Notes: generated by a model from the sequence alone, not told the origin. 64,000 bases of DNA from Pictodentalium vernedei (GCA_031216915.1 CM062288.1:183112596-183176595), one strand, 5' to 3'. Shown: positions 42,501-53,552, counted from the stretch's first letter. Translations and numbers: made by a program.

Positions 42501-42981
42501 CCACCGCGTTCCCTTTTGCCGAACCCAATTGTATCAGTCCTCGTTCATCCCAAGCGTTACAGACCTATGGAATAAGCTACCCTTACCTGTACGCGAGAAC
42601 TCATCATTGATCAACTTTAAGACCTTCCTGAGCAATGGGAACCAAAGACCCCCAAGGTTCTACAGTGACGCGAAATCTCGAGCGGCTCAAATTTATCATT
42701 GCAGGCTTCGATTGCACTGCAGTAGTCTTAATTCTCACCTATATGACAATCACTTATCACCCAACCCCTCTTGTCAGTGTGGAGAGCGCGAAACTACTGA
42801 TCACTTCCTCCTGCATTGTCCGGTGTTCTCAAACGCTCGCAACTATACGATTAATTTACTCCCCTTTGCAGTAGACTCATCCATGCTCCTGTTTGGCTCC
42901 GAGTTCTTGAATAATGAGGACAACCGTCTTATCTTTGAAACGGTACATGACTTCATTCTTTCAAGCAAGCGATTCCATTGA
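39587..42981 (+). pseudogene. CR1/L2-like ORF2: endonuclease-RT with two homopolymer frameshifts
   Basis: The start at ATG 39587 (MSALFFEQ) is preferred because it gives a short N-terminal leader of about 70 residues. This ends in a hydrophobic segment (FLFTLFSLCLVIILLL) and then SGDIETNPGP. Endonuclease motifs: LNIQSLKPK, LSETWLQ, VTGDFND. RT motifs: YRPISLISCVGK, FCDVSKAFDKVWH, GVPQGSILGPLLF and LFADDTSLY. C-terminal finger: CQCGERETTDHFLLHC. The frame breaks at an A run near 41315 (one extra A) and at a C run at 42429-42452, and resumes each time. Catalytic residues are intact. Both breaks lie in homopolymers. Confidence 0.88.
39764..39802 (+). other. 2A-like ribosome-skipping motif coding segment
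   Basis: Encodes LLLSGDIETNPGP. The D(V/I)ExNPGP consensus makes ribosomes skip the Gly-Pro bond, releasing the upstream peptide. Such motifs are established in several APE-type LINEs of invertebrates. The upstream hydrophobic stretch could act as a signal sequence if skipping fails. Skipping here is inferred from the motif only. Confidence 0.85.
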
Positions 42982-43716
42982 GTTACCGCTCAATTACTGT
43001 ACCCCACCCTGCCCCACGTGGGAACACCGTTCCTGAAGCATTGCTCTTTCTGTACCTCGGTAATCATGTTCTGTACAACTGGTGAAATAGGACCCACTGA
43101 CCTATGTCTTGAGTAGAAGGCCCACTCACGCCTCAACACCACCGAGTCTAGTATGCAAAACTCTTATCAAAGGAACTAAAAGTAAGAATCAAATACCGTA
43201 CTTATTGCGCTATGGAGTTTTAAGTTAACATATTTAGTGTTCAAGTTGGCCAAATTAGGTTTTGCTCTGTTATTTCTCTGAATCTTCTCCTCTCTTTTTT
43301 TGATCATCTTTTCTTCCGGCTCTTTCTTTCCTTACCCTATTCAATCTAAAGTTTAAACAATCTCACGAATCGTTGACTGGCGGTCGGGGTCGTCTTCCTC
43401 CTTTTCAGATTGGAGGGGGCCGGGCCTTCACGAAACGATACGTGAGCTCTATTACAGATTTATACCACCTGAAGGAGTAATTTTTCAAATGTGCTGGGGA
43501 GACGACTTACATAAGCTGTAAGCTTTCTGTCGAATCCCTTTTCTACTCAGACACCTGTTTTCTTATATTTATTGCCTTTCTGTATACTACTGTATCATGT
43601 ACATTGACGATTTACTTCTTTGAACAATTATTGTGAAGTGTATACATTGAAACAAATGCTTCAATAAATACTGTTTAAACTAAATCTAAAATAAATTTCC
43701 AACAATTCTGAGTTTG

Positions 43717-43955
43717 TTAACCTAACATGAAAAGCAGACGACACTTGCAAACAAAATTCTTGAATAACTAAATTTTTTTTCATTTTTGTCTCTAAAACAT
43801 AGGTTATGACCCCCTCACTGGGACGAGTTCGTTCCAAAGAGGGATCATAACCTATGTTTTTGAGACAAAAAAATGAAAAAAATAATGAAAATTAATTGGT
43901 GATTTTTGTGAATAGCGCTGGCCGGTTTTGGCCGTTACGTTGGGTAAAGGGTTAA
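43717..43955. mobile_element. PB-1 MITE, copy 2
   Basis: TTAA ends; the left inner end has lost CCCTTTA (TTAACCTAACATG), the right is GTTGGGTAAAGGG. Left arm AAAAGCAGACGACACTTGC, right arm GCGCTGGCCGGTTTTGGCCG. The core palindrome is partly deleted. Confidence 0.82.
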
Positions 43956-44104
43956 CTATAATCACGACTGACTAATATTCCAGCTACATCATAAATACAT
44001 GCATTCGACGGAGGCATGACCTGATGGTGTATAGTTGGAATAATACATCCGTCGGAACTTGAACCACAGCTGTCGGTATAAATTAGATTATATATATATA
44101 TATA

Positions 44105-44193
<89 letters not shown>

Positions 44194-44818
44194 CGGAATG
44201 ATTGGCTTGGGAAAATGTTTTTCATTTTAGTGGTTGTGGGATGGTGGTTCTTGGGATTTTTTTCTCTTTTTCAGTGAAACCATAGGTTGAAACTCGAGTT
44301 ACGATATTCCTTTGTTGAGTTCAAATGTTACAAATGTTAGAAGCGAAGTTTATCTGTTTAATATTTCTACGTCTCAAACACAGTTATTGGACAAAACACG
44401 AGCTCAATGGAAATCAATCCATTGAAATATGTTGCTATAGCAATTGTTCAAATGTATCCCTAAAAATTATTCACATTGCAGCACGTCCTATTCTTTCGCT
44501 GTGTTTAAAGACCATTTCCTTCGAAAACAATCTCGTTTGCAATCTTGATAATTCACATTTCTTTATCATGGCAAGGCTAATTCCAACACGTTTCAACGTG
44601 AGCACGCAGCCGAGACCCGGATACGCTTTCAACAAATTGCCCACTGGGTCTCCTCGGTCAGACATGACAGAACATGTAAATAAGAGCGTCGAGTTACTGC
44701 AATTATATTCTTGTTACATTCACCCTTTGCCTAACACAATAGCTGGAACCGACCCCAGCTATTCATAAAAAATGCCATTAAAATTTGATTATTCTTTCAA
44801 TTATTGCTGCAAAAATAT
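43956..44818. other. Unassigned stretch with a long (ATT)n microsatellite
   Basis: (AT)n then about 28 ATT units at 44088-44191. A 147-codon open frame at 44325-44768 has no recognisable motif and is not called. Confidence 0.6.
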
Positions 44819-44937
44819 AACTAATGACCTCTTATTGGAACGAGTTCATTGTAAAACTACGTTTCGGAGGCATAACACTAATATTCTCAGTTGTTCTTCT
44901 GCATGTCGTCTGCTATTCGTGTAAGTTAACGGGTTAA
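44819..44937. mobile_element. Degenerate PB-1 MITE, copy 3 (right half)
   Basis: Half of the core (GACCTCTTATTGGAACGAGT), a GTCGTCTGCTATTCGTGTAA arm in inverted order, and CGGGTTAA at 44931-44937. The left end is not recognisable. Confidence 0.5.
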
Positions 44938-45312
44938 ACAATAAATCTTTTCCAATCTTGTTCATACAGATGATAACTTCCGTTGCTTAAATGATATGAA
45001 GGAGAACTGCATTGGTCTAACCTTTAACCAGATGTAATTTAGTACTTGGCTAGACACGATTCGCGCAAATATTCATGACATGTTCAACTTAAATTTCAAT
45101 AAAACGTGTACGCCGCATGCACTTACTTTGGTTTTTATGGCAAGCGTCAATTTCGGTATCGGTTTCGGTATTTTTAGGGAGGGGGGGGGGGGGGAGCAGC
45201 GTCCGTTCAGGAACGAAAATTCAAAATTTTTTCCGGGTCCGGGGTCCGCCTTACTTCTTAGTCGGGTAACTTTTCTTGGGCCCAGTCCGCCCCTGGTGAG
45301 AACATCATAATA
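44938..45312. other. Unassigned stretch with a G run
   Basis: A G tract of about 15 at 45181-45195. No gene supported. Confidence 0.4.
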
Positions 45313-45535
45313 TTAACCCTTTACCCAACGCAGACGATATCAAAATTTATTATTTTAAAGATCATTTTTTTAAATTTTTTCAAAATATTTCAACAAAACC
45401 CTATCACGAGCTCGTTCCAAAGAGGGGTCACATGATATGGTTTTGTTGAAATTTTTCGAAAAATAATATTTTTTCAGCTGCTGAATTTGCACATTACGCG
45501 GGCGGATGCGGGCGATTCGTTGGGTAAATGATTAA
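45313..45535. mobile_element. PB-2 MITE, copy 3
   Basis: TTAA ends; left CCCTTTACCCAACGCAGACG, right GATTCGTTGGGTAAATGA. Part of the left core arm is deleted (CCCTATCACGAGCTCG), leaving an asymmetric centre. Confidence 0.82.
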
Positions 45536-46114
45536 CACAATTAGTGAAACTGCGGCCGAAATCAAAAAAATTCAGTCAGATCAAGTCTAGATTGAGAAAC
45601 ATTTCCTGAGATGATTCAAAGAAAATGAATGTTCTTCGAATTTTCTCAGTTTTAGTCGCATGGAATTTTTTAGTTGGTCGCAGAAGCGAAACGAAAGTTC
45701 GCTTTTCGACCCGCTGAAATATTCCATCCGAATGAATCTATAAACGTAAGCAATGGACTATTTCATAACAGTGTCTAATTTCTTACATGATTAGACTGTG
45801 GTTTGTGAGCTTTCCATAACCTGTGTATCATTACGCCGATCTGAAACACATAAATGGGGAAATTGTGGCCAAGCGCCTATAGATAAATGGCCAATAGTGA
45901 CTAAATAGTGCGAACTGTATGACCCTTCATGTGACTGTTTGGCACTCCAGGGCCATCCAGAACGGGTTGGGCATCAGGAAATTATCCTGTAACTAAATGG
46001 CTAGTTCAATTAAGAGAAAACAAACAAATTATCGACTTACTTGGGAGATAAATATTTCACTGCCTCGTGCAAGGAATTAAACATAATATATTAGGAGGGT
46101 CATGGGAATGTACT
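45536..46114. other. Unassigned stretch
   Basis: No supported feature. Confidence 0.4.
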
Positions 46115-46213
46115 CACTCTAAAATCAGTTGGGTTAAAATCAACTCAAATCAACTGGGTTGCACTCAACACAGGTGATTTGGGTTGATTTTTAACCCAAC
46201 TGATTTTAGAGTG
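46115..46213. mobile_element. CACTCTAAAAT-type MITE, copy 2
   Basis: 99 bases; CACTCTAAAATCAGTTGGGT at the left and its inverted match ACCCAACTGATTTTAGAGTG at the right, nearly perfect over 30 bases. Shorter than copy 1 and with better-kept ends. No clear target duplication. Confidence 0.82.
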
Positions 46214-46318
46214 TGATAGATCAAACTCTTAGGCCACTAATATGATTCTGTAAGTAACTCGACGTTTTTTGGCCTGGAATCACTGTAGCCTATAAATAGT
46301 CCATCGCCTACGTTTTGT

Positions 46319-46530
46319 TTAATCCTTTACCTGACATGAAAAGCAGACGACACTTGTCTCAAAAACATAGGTTATGACCCCTCATTGGAACGAGCTCGAT
46401 GAGCTCGTTCCAATGAAAGGTCATAACCTATGTTTTTTGAGACAAAAAATGAAAAATTAATGAAAATTAATTGGCGATTTTTGAGAATAGCGCTGGCCGG
46501 TTTTGGCCGTTACATTGGGTAAAGGGTTAA
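46319..46530. mobile_element. PB-1 MITE, copy 4
   Basis: TTAA ends (46319-46322, 46527-46530); left TCCTTTACCTGACATG, right ACATTGGGTAAAGGG. The core palindrome around GGAACGAGCTCG-AT-GAGC is almost intact. The left arm is shortened between CACTTG and TCTCAAAAAC. Confidence 0.85.
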
Positions 46531-46978
46531 CTCATCTGGAGTATTCGGTTTGGTTTTCCTACCAACTAATATATTCCAGGCGAGGAAATTTATAAAAGAA
46601 CAATAAATATTCATTTTCTCTGAATCAACTGAATAAATGTTGCTCAATTGATTTGATCGAATTTTTTATGACCATACCATTGGAAATGAAGATTCACCAC
46701 GTCCGTGGTTTTTTGATCACGCTGGGGAGTCTTACTAATTGTATCATTATCCTGATCGTTTCAAGGTGGATTATATATTTTTGATTAGACTATCTACTTC
46801 GGAAGAAGGAATATCTCTTTGAATGAAGGAACATCACGTAACATCAATGGAAGTTTGCGCGCAAACTCCATGAAAAGTGGGTAAACAAACAGCTTATAAC
46901 ATTCCTTCAACAGAATTAGTCTGGTGGTCTGAGAGCTTGACGATAGAAATCCTTCGCCGTTATGGCCTGAAACCTGTC

Positions 46979-47303
46979 TAGCCTTTAAATTTGGCTCAGT
47001 GGTTACGGCATTGGACTTCAAACCGAGAGGTCCACGGTTCGATCCCCGCCAGGGGTAACTGCATTGTGTCTTTGTGGAAGGCACTTAATCTCGATTGGCC
47101 ACGTTGGGGCACGGTGGCGCTGTGTACTGAGGTGTAACGCTCGTCGATGGTGCACCTAGCTAACCCTGCTTGTGTGGAGTTAGTACGTTGAGGGTCTGCC
47201 AGTTTCTTGCCATTGCTCGGTGGTTCTTTCCGGGTACTCCGACTTCCTCCACCCGTAAAACTGACCCTGGCTGTCGTTAAACTCCAATAAATAGCCCTTA
47301 AAT
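46979..47303 (+). mobile_element. SINE with tRNA-like head, plus strand
   Basis: Target duplication TAGCCTTTAAAT against TAGCCCTTAAAT (one mismatch) at 46979-46990 and 47292-47303. The head has an A-box-like TGGCTCAGTGGTTACGG and a B-box-like GGTTCGATCCC, then the shared body and an AATAAATA tail. Confidence 0.9.
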
Positions 47304-47477
47304 AGTTCATCGCTTATGTTTAAATTCACTCGTCTGGACTGTTCGTTTTTCCGACCAACTGATGTATTCGAGACCATTGAATCTAAGAAGTACAACAGAC
47401 ATTTATTTTCTTCCAAACAACGCAATAAATGTTGCTTAATCGAGACGTAATTTTACCGAATATTTGATGACATTTTC

Positions 47478-48150
47478 ATTATGAGTAGGGTTTAATCCCG
47501 GGAACGGGAATTCCCGGGTTTTCGGTTCCGAAAGCTGGCCCCGATACCCGGGAAACCTACAGCACGGACCCGGAAATGAAGCGTGGCACTGCTTGTATTG
47601 AACTGAAGTTTTCTGAATTTTGTAGGATTTCGTCAGTCCTTTCACGCCTGAAATTTTTACAGTCCTGATTCCTGACGAACCATTTTTAATAAATCACTGT
47701 AAATCTGTAAATCTCAGCCAGTTCTGGATTATCCCCCTCCCTTCCCCCTTCAACGGCAAGATCTTCTTCGCCCGCTTCAAAGTTCAAACTGTCTTCAATT
47801 TCAGAATCACAAGTATCACTATTCACTACCTCCGCTTAAAGCAGAGGAGACTTGTGACGGCAGTGAAGAGGGTGTTGGAGAAGGTAGAGGTGATAAAAAA
47901 AAAAAAAATAAAGACGAGATTGAAGCGGGTTTGGGTTTTCATACTTATCTTAGGAAAAAGAACTTTTCCGTTTGGAGATGAGAGATTGCCAATGAAATAT
48001 TCATTATCATTAAAATAAATGCGTCATGTTACCCTCGTTAATTTGTTTGATACTACCCGGGAAATTTCCCGTTTCCTGGTTCTGAGAGTAATTTCATTCC
48101 CGTTCCCGGTTCCTAGAAAACCAGGGAATATATTAAACCCTAATTATGAG
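47478..48150. mobile_element. hAT-type non-autonomous element with 8-bp target duplication
   Basis: Perfect duplication ATTATGAG (47478-47485, 48143-48150) around a 657-bp element with ends TAGGGTTTAATCCCGGGAA and TATTAAACCCTA. The 5' TAG start and 8-bp duplication fit hAT. Subterminal CCCGGGAAT and GGGAACGGG blocks recur near both ends. No transposase remains. Confidence 0.9.
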
Positions 48151-48237
48151 TGGAGAAGACTCGCCACAGCTGAAGTTTTATGATTACGCTTCGTAGTTCC
48201 AGTAGCTGTGTTGATTTTTGGAACACGAAACACCGCT

Positions 48238-48411
48238 TCTCCGGTGTTTAATGACACTTTCGACAGCCAGGGTCACCTCGTGTCGTACTGTTTTACGAGT
48301 GGAGGAAGCCGGAGTACCCGGATAGAACCACCGAGCAACGACGAGTAACTGTCAGACTCCCCAACGTACTAACTCCACACAAGCAGGGTTAGCATTGGTT
48401 GAAGACAAGTG
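48238..48411 (-). mobile_element. SINE fragment, minus strand
   Basis: 3' part and body of the shared SINE (TTTTACGAGTGGAGGAAGCC, AAGCAGGGTTAGCATTGGTT). It is cut at GACAAGTGCA, where the minisatellite begins. The head is missing. Confidence 0.85.
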
Positions 48412-49064
48412 CATTTAGTAGGATGGCTGCTAAGTGATTTAGTAGGATGGCTGCTACGTGATTTAATAGGATGGCTGCTAAGTGATTTAGTAGGATGGCT
48501 GTTAAGTGATTTAGTAGGATGGCTGCTAAGTTATTTAGTAGGATGGCTGCTAAGTGATTTAGTAGGATGGCTGCTAAGTGATTTAGTAGGATGGCTGCTA
48601 AGTGATTAAGTAGGATGGCTGCTAAGTGATTTAGTAGGATGGCTGTTGAGTGATTAAGTAGGATGGCTGCTAAGTGATTTAGTAGGATGGCTGCTAAGTG
48701 ATTTAGTAGGATGGCTGCTAAGTGATTTAGTAGGATGGCTGCTAAGTGATTTAGTAGGATGGCTGCTAAGTGATTTAGTTGGATGGCTGTTAAGTGATTC
48801 AGTAGGATGGCTGCTAAGTGATTTAGTAGGATGGCTGTTAAGTGATTTAGTAGGATGGCTGCTAAGTGATTCAGTAGGATGGCTGCTAAGTGATTCAGTA
48901 GGATGGCTGCTAAGTGATTTAGTAGGATGGCTGCTAAGTGATTTAGTAGGATGGCTGCTAAGTGATTTAGTAGGATGGCTGCTAAGTGATTTAGTAGGAT
49001 GGCTGCTAAGTGATTTAGTAGGATGGCTGCTAAGTGATTTAGTAGGATGGCTGTTAAGTGAATG
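48412..49064. repeat. 24-bp minisatellite, about 27 units, grown from a PB-3 MITE
   Basis: Unit ATTTAGTAGGATGGCTGCTA plus AGTG, with scattered single-base variants (TTAAGTG, ATTCAGT, ATTAAGT). The same words occur once in the PB-3 MITEs at 27455 and 30017, and the array runs directly into a PB-3 right half. So the MITE segment was the seed. The array spells an 8-residue repeat in one frame, but this is a by-product of 24 being divisible by three. Confidence 0.93.
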
Positions 49065-49220
49065 TGTGGGGAAGACTAATCGATATTTTTAACGTGTAGC
49101 CTAAAGTGCACGTTGAAAATATCAATTAGTCTACCCCCAAACAATGAATATGGACTCTTCCAATTGCTGCCATTGAACTGGCAGTGACATGGAACATACC
49201 ACTGGGGTTCAAAGAGTTAA
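49065..49220. mobile_element. PB-3 MITE, copy 3, right half
   Basis: GTGTGGGGAAGACTAATCGA, GCACGTTGAAAATATCAATT and ends GGGGTTCAAAGAGTTAA. The left half is replaced by the minisatellite and a SINE piece. Confidence 0.82.
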
Positions 49221-50440
49221 AATCTTGGATGTTTTCATGGTGGATTAAAAACGTATTGACTGATACATCTATGGCTGGAGCACAAAAGAACGACTGTATA
49301 TCTTTGTAAGTGAAGGGCCATGGCATTACATCAACGGTTGTCTACGCTCAGATTCTCACAAACGTGGGTAATCAAACAGCCCATAACAACGTCGAATTGC
49401 TTACAGAATTAGACGGCATGATGGCATGAGAGCTTGGGTAGATCCGTGGTACTGTGAGGCCTTTATCGGAAAGTGGTATTGTGTATACCATGGCATTGTC
49501 ACAAATACGATATTCCATTTTAAAGAGCTCTCTAGTACATTCGGGGCCATTTTAGAATATTATGTAATTGGAAAAAAGGAAACTATGAGGATTAAAAGTC
49601 TGTTTGTAAAAATAAATGTCAAGGGCCCAAGGACTAGAATGTGAATATGCAGATTATTGAAAAAAAAATCATAAACGAAATACTTGGTGTTATCTTACAA
49701 GAACAAATTTTCCACAATACAAGCAAAGACGTCCAGACAAAATACAAATCCGTATTGAGGATAGCAACCGTATGCGCGATCAGTCGATTGAAAAAGAGGA
49801 CATATACAGAACAACACTTATGTTTGAATGGGTTAACGATTACTGGACGAGAGCGAGTGGCGCAGGGATACCACGAGAGCCGGCAGGCTCGAGTGGTTAT
49901 CCCAGCGTCACACGCTCGAGTAAATAATAAAATAATAAAATAATAAAAGTAATAAAGTTCTTTTCCTGCACTTATCGAAAACTGATTGCACGAGTCGAGG
50001 CCACTGTTTCGATAAAAGTAATTAAATGATAAATAAATCATCAACTCAGAGAAATAAATTAGACTTGATAATTTTTTGCCATGATGATATTCTATTTAGG
50101 ACTACCATGCATTAAATCTCAAAAATAAAACAAGGAACACACAGCTCCAACACTACTACAAAATAAACTTCGGCTGTGAAAGAACAAGTGGAACACTGAA
50201 TGGGATTACGTCATGCACAGCTCAATGACGTAATGTCGCTAGGTCATGATCTTCATCCATAAAAAGTCAATTCATAGGTCTTCTACGCTAATGATTGTCA
50301 AAATATATGCGACCAAGCCAAGATAGCGGGAAAATTGTTTCCAGGGTTCCAAAACCCGCATTTCCATGCATCTGAGTGGATATTTTGAGATTTTTCAGGA
50401 GATGTATTTGAAAGATTTCACACTTTGAGAGCCGTTGAAA
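49221..50440. other. Unassigned stretch with one strong hairpin
   Basis: A 67-base hairpin at 49851-49917 (GAGCGAGTGGCGCAGGGATA pairing with TTATCCCAGCGTCACACGCTC, GAGAGCC-GGCA-GGCTC at the tip) followed by AAT-rich repeats. No gene supported. Confidence 0.5.
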
Positions 50441-50537
50441 AACGTCGGTAAAGCATACAGGTGAGGTCTATTTATCAGCTTTGGCCGTAACGACCAAAGC
50501 TGATAAATAGACCTCACCCGTATGCTTTAACAGACGT
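50441..50537. repeat. Long near-perfect hairpin
   Basis: About 40-bp arms (inner ATTTATCAGCTTTGG with CCAAAGCTGATAAAT) and a 9-base loop; one bulge near the outer end (ACAGGTGAGG against CCTCACCCGT). Single copy in the window. Confidence 0.8.
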
Positions 50538-50890
50538 TAACAGCAATTATACTGTCTGTGGATTATCTTGTCTGGGGTGGATTTGGTACTTGTATGTCTG
50601 TAAGATTACGATCTATTTCAGTTAGCCGATTTGTAACAGGCTGTATACATTTTAGCGTTTGTTGCCACTTACTGCAAAAAAATGATCCGAAATCCATCGA
50701 AACTGAACCAGTACGAGAGAAACATGGCTGGCGAAAATATGGGGAGCTCTGGATCCGCCCTTGTTTCACCAGTCATTGATTGTGTTAAAATATTTGCATA
50801 GAAAAAAACATGGCCCGGCAAAAAAGTGGAGGGGCTGAAGCACCACCCTCCTCCCCCCCCCCGGGTTCCGCCGCCCCTGTGAAGTCTCGA
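50538..50890. other. Unassigned stretch
   Basis: No supported gene. A C run near 50851-50860. Confidence 0.4.
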
Positions 50891-50956
50891 AACTCGCCTC
50901 TGGGTCATATATCGATGAGTCCTTTAGGACTCATCGATATATGACCAAGAGGTGAG
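50891..50956. repeat. Perfect-core hairpin
   Basis: Inner arms of 21 bp (GGTCATATATCGATGAGTCC with its complement) around two bases at 50903-50946. Weaker pairing extends outward (CTCGCCTCT with AGAGGTGAG). Confidence 0.8.
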
Positions 50957-51429
50957 GTTGAGATTTTAATACACCATCTCGAAAACCTAAATGGCGGTAA
51001 TAAACTATATATATTAACAAGTACACACTTACTTGAAAAGTAGGTGTTCTTTAGTGGGGAGGAAGGGGCGTGCGCCGGATCGGCCCCACCTTAACCACCA
51101 TTGATGTAAAGAAATGCCGTAAAATTTAATGATAATTAATATGTCGTACATCATAATGCCCTGACACTCTAATCTAGGAAGGAAATGTTATTACCTTGCC
51201 TATTCGTCGGCAATACAGAGTAATCTTGAGAATAAGTTTGATTAAAATACACACTTCCATGCAATCAATAGTATATATAACCATGAATCGAATTAGACGT
51301 CAACAAAAGTAGTCTCACACCCAAAAAATACGCAGTACTCACTTTTCTACATCTTGCTTCCATGAAGGTAACAGACGCAAATCGATACTGGCGCTGTCAA
51401 ATTTTCTCCATATGACCATACGAACATTC
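50957..51429. other. Unassigned stretch
   Basis: No supported feature. Confidence 0.4.
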
Positions 51430-51435
51430 TAGCCT

Positions 51436-51496
<61 letters not shown>

Positions 51497-51850
51497 TTGG
51501 TGTTTAAGGTCACATACTTATAATCGTGACCGTGACAGTTTTACGGGTGGATGAAGCCGTAGTACTCGGAGAGAACAACCGAGCATCGACGAACAACTGT
51601 CAACTCCTCAATATTCTAACTCTGTTCATCTCCGCTCAAGCAGGGTTACAGCGGTTGAAGGCATGTTCACCATCGACGTGCAGTACACCTTAGAACACAG
51701 CGTCATCGTGCCCCCATGTAGGCAACCGGGATAAAGTGCCTTCCCTAAGGACACAACGCGGGTCGTCCCGGACAGGATCGAACTCGGGACTTCTAGCATA
51801 GAAATCCAACAGTCTACCACTGAGCCACCGCGCTCCCTGTAGCCTCATTA
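51430..51850 (-). mobile_element. Full-length SINE with tRNA-like head, minus strand
   Basis: Target duplication TAGCCTAATTA against TAGCCTCATTA (51430-51440, 51840-51850). On the minus strand it starts GGGAGCGCGGTGGCTCAGTG, with an A-box-like TGGCTCAGTGG and a B-box-like GAGTTCGATCC, then TTGTGTCC and the shared body. It ends in about 15 AATA units. The most complete tRNA-headed copy here. Confidence 0.92.
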
Positions 51851-52071
51851 AGGTTGCTAGTTATAACCATTAATTAACCTTTTCAAAAACCATACAACGT
51901 ACTTTCAGCATGATAAACTTAGGATGTTTTTTACAGCGGATGTTTGCTAAAAGCTCGGGTCCAAATGTAGAGTCTCAAAATATTCCAACATGGTGGGGTT
52001 GATAGTTAAAATGATCCCATAGTGTTCCAGATCGTTGGCCGTCGGTTAGAACGTGAACTCAATACATTTCT

Positions 52072-52321
52072 TTAACCCTTTACCTAACATGAAAAGCAGA
52101 CGACACTTGCAAACAAAATTCTTGCATAACTAATGTTTTCATTTTTTGTCTCAAAACATTGGTTATGACCCTTCTTTGGAACGAGCCTGTCGAGCTCGTT
52201 CCAAAGAGGGGTCATAACCTATGTTTTTGAGACAAAAAATGAAAAAATATTGAAAATTAATTGTCGACTTTTGTGAATAGTGCTGGCCGGCTTTTGACCG
52301 TTACCTTGGGTAAAGGGTTAA
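52072..52321. mobile_element. PB-1 MITE, copy 5
   Basis: TTAA ends with CCCTTTACCTAACATG and CCTTGGGTAAAGGG. Full arms and an almost perfect core palindrome. Same orientation as copy 2. Confidence 0.88.
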
Positions 52322-52852
52322 AACTATAATAAACGAGAAATGTCGGAAATGTTCATTATTCTTATTTTAAAGAATTATTTTCGTTAAACGAAAGTGATTT
52401 TTAACCGAGGTGATTTTAGAATGTGGTTGCCCAAGAAATTTAAAGAAAGCAGCGGCAACTTGCGGGTAGAACCGGAAGGGTCGATGAAAGGCACGTGAAA
52501 CAGTTCGAAATATGAAACGGAATAAACGTTTGTTTGGTAGAAAAACAACCCAACGGCGTTTGAACACTTGTACACAAGTATAGATACAGGTTGGATTTCA
52601 CTGAACTTTCGAGCTGGTTGGGAACTGCGGAAAACAAAATTACTTGTCTATCAGAAATCGAAATGAGAGCCTTGTTACCTTTTCACGCAAAGTAGCGGTC
52701 ATATAAAACGGCGTTGTCCGCAAATATCGTCATTTGGGTTTCGTTATTTTTTCAAGTCTTGCCTCGAAAACATTGCTTGTGAAGACTAAATGGAACGAGC
52801 TCGTCGAACTCGTTCCATCGGCGGTTCATAAGCTATGCAATAAAAGTTTAGT
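52322..52852. other. Unassigned stretch with MITE debris
   Basis: A half CACTCTAAAAT-type end at about 52391-52424 (GTGATTTTAGAATG) and a decayed PB-type core at about 52790-52825 (GGAACGAGCTCGTCGAACTC). No gene supported. Confidence 0.45.
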
Positions 52853-53376
52853 GTATGCGTCAGGCGAGTAGCCAGGATTCTATAATAGGGAGGTACTAGC
52901 CAGTTTTGGGGTGGTCAAACATGATATTTGGAAGACCGTTGCGAACACAGGCACTCGTCGTATTATCAGATTGTATCAATTTTTATAAAATATATATTAT
53001 ATTTTCAATACCTAAAAAAAGTAAAGGTGTGACACTTCCCAGATCGAAATTTTCAACAATCTCTAAAATAGCGAATACTTCATCGATCTCGCTCAAATAA
53101 ACGACAAAATGTCGTGTAATTCGGGGAGCCATAGAGATTTCGAGCACAAGATTGACGAAGTTGACTTTTATTCGCATTCTTGTTTACTTTGTATCGAGTG
53201 AATCGAGATAGTTCAAGTTGGCTATCGGCATCCGCTGTTATCCAGTAACCAAGCAATGAATGCCACACCGCGCGTGCATTGGTCAATATAAAATTCGACA
53301 CATTATTTTTCACTCTAAATATAATTCATAGTAAACATTAAAAACGTGGTCAGTGTAAACTGAAGTTTATTCGAAG

Positions 53377-53529
53377 ATGTCGTTTTCAGAAATAGAAATT
53401 GCTACTGAAAACGACCATAACATTATAATAACTGGACAGACTGGCGTGGGAAATACATTTGACCTCAATAAATTCAACATTGGACTAATACATATGAACA
53501 AAAACCTTTATACACCATTTTTAAGGTGA
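53377..53529 (+). pseudogene. 50-codon frame with degenerate P-loop
   Basis: ATG to TGA. Encodes ITGQTGVGNT, close to a Walker A motif GxxGxGK(S/T) but with Asn in place of the essential Lys. No further ATPase motif fits in the remaining 25 residues, so this can only be a captured or decayed fragment of a nucleotide-binding protein. A GTCGTTTTCAG/CTGAAAACGAC hairpin overlaps its start. Confidence 0.35.
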
Positions 53530-53552
53530 TAAGAGGTAATCACTAGTTACCA

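Larger units (their letters stand above)
39180..43690 (+). mobile_element. CR1/L2-like LINE with 2A-like motif
   Basis: About 4.5 kb: a pyrimidine-rich 5' stretch, one long reading frame (endonuclease plus RT) broken twice, a 0.7-kb 3' UTR, and a 3' end at AATAAATACTGTTTAAACTA. The same terminal motif ends the fragment at 62465-63480, fixing the 3' boundary. No ORF1 with zinc knuckles or esterase is visible upstream. The 5' boundary is approximate. No target duplication found. Confidence 0.8.

Noticed and set aside
44088..44191. Poly-leucine coding stretch
   Set aside because: Pure (AT)n/(ATT)n microsatellite.
44325..44768. 147-codon plus-strand frame
   Set aside because: No recognisable motif and no second copy; flanked by microsatellite and MITE debris. 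Length is plausible by chance in 64 kb.
48409..48609. Open frame encoding an eight-residue hydrophobic repeat
   Set aside because: The frame exists only because the minisatellite unit is 24 bases; variants break it and nothing initiates or ends it sensibly.
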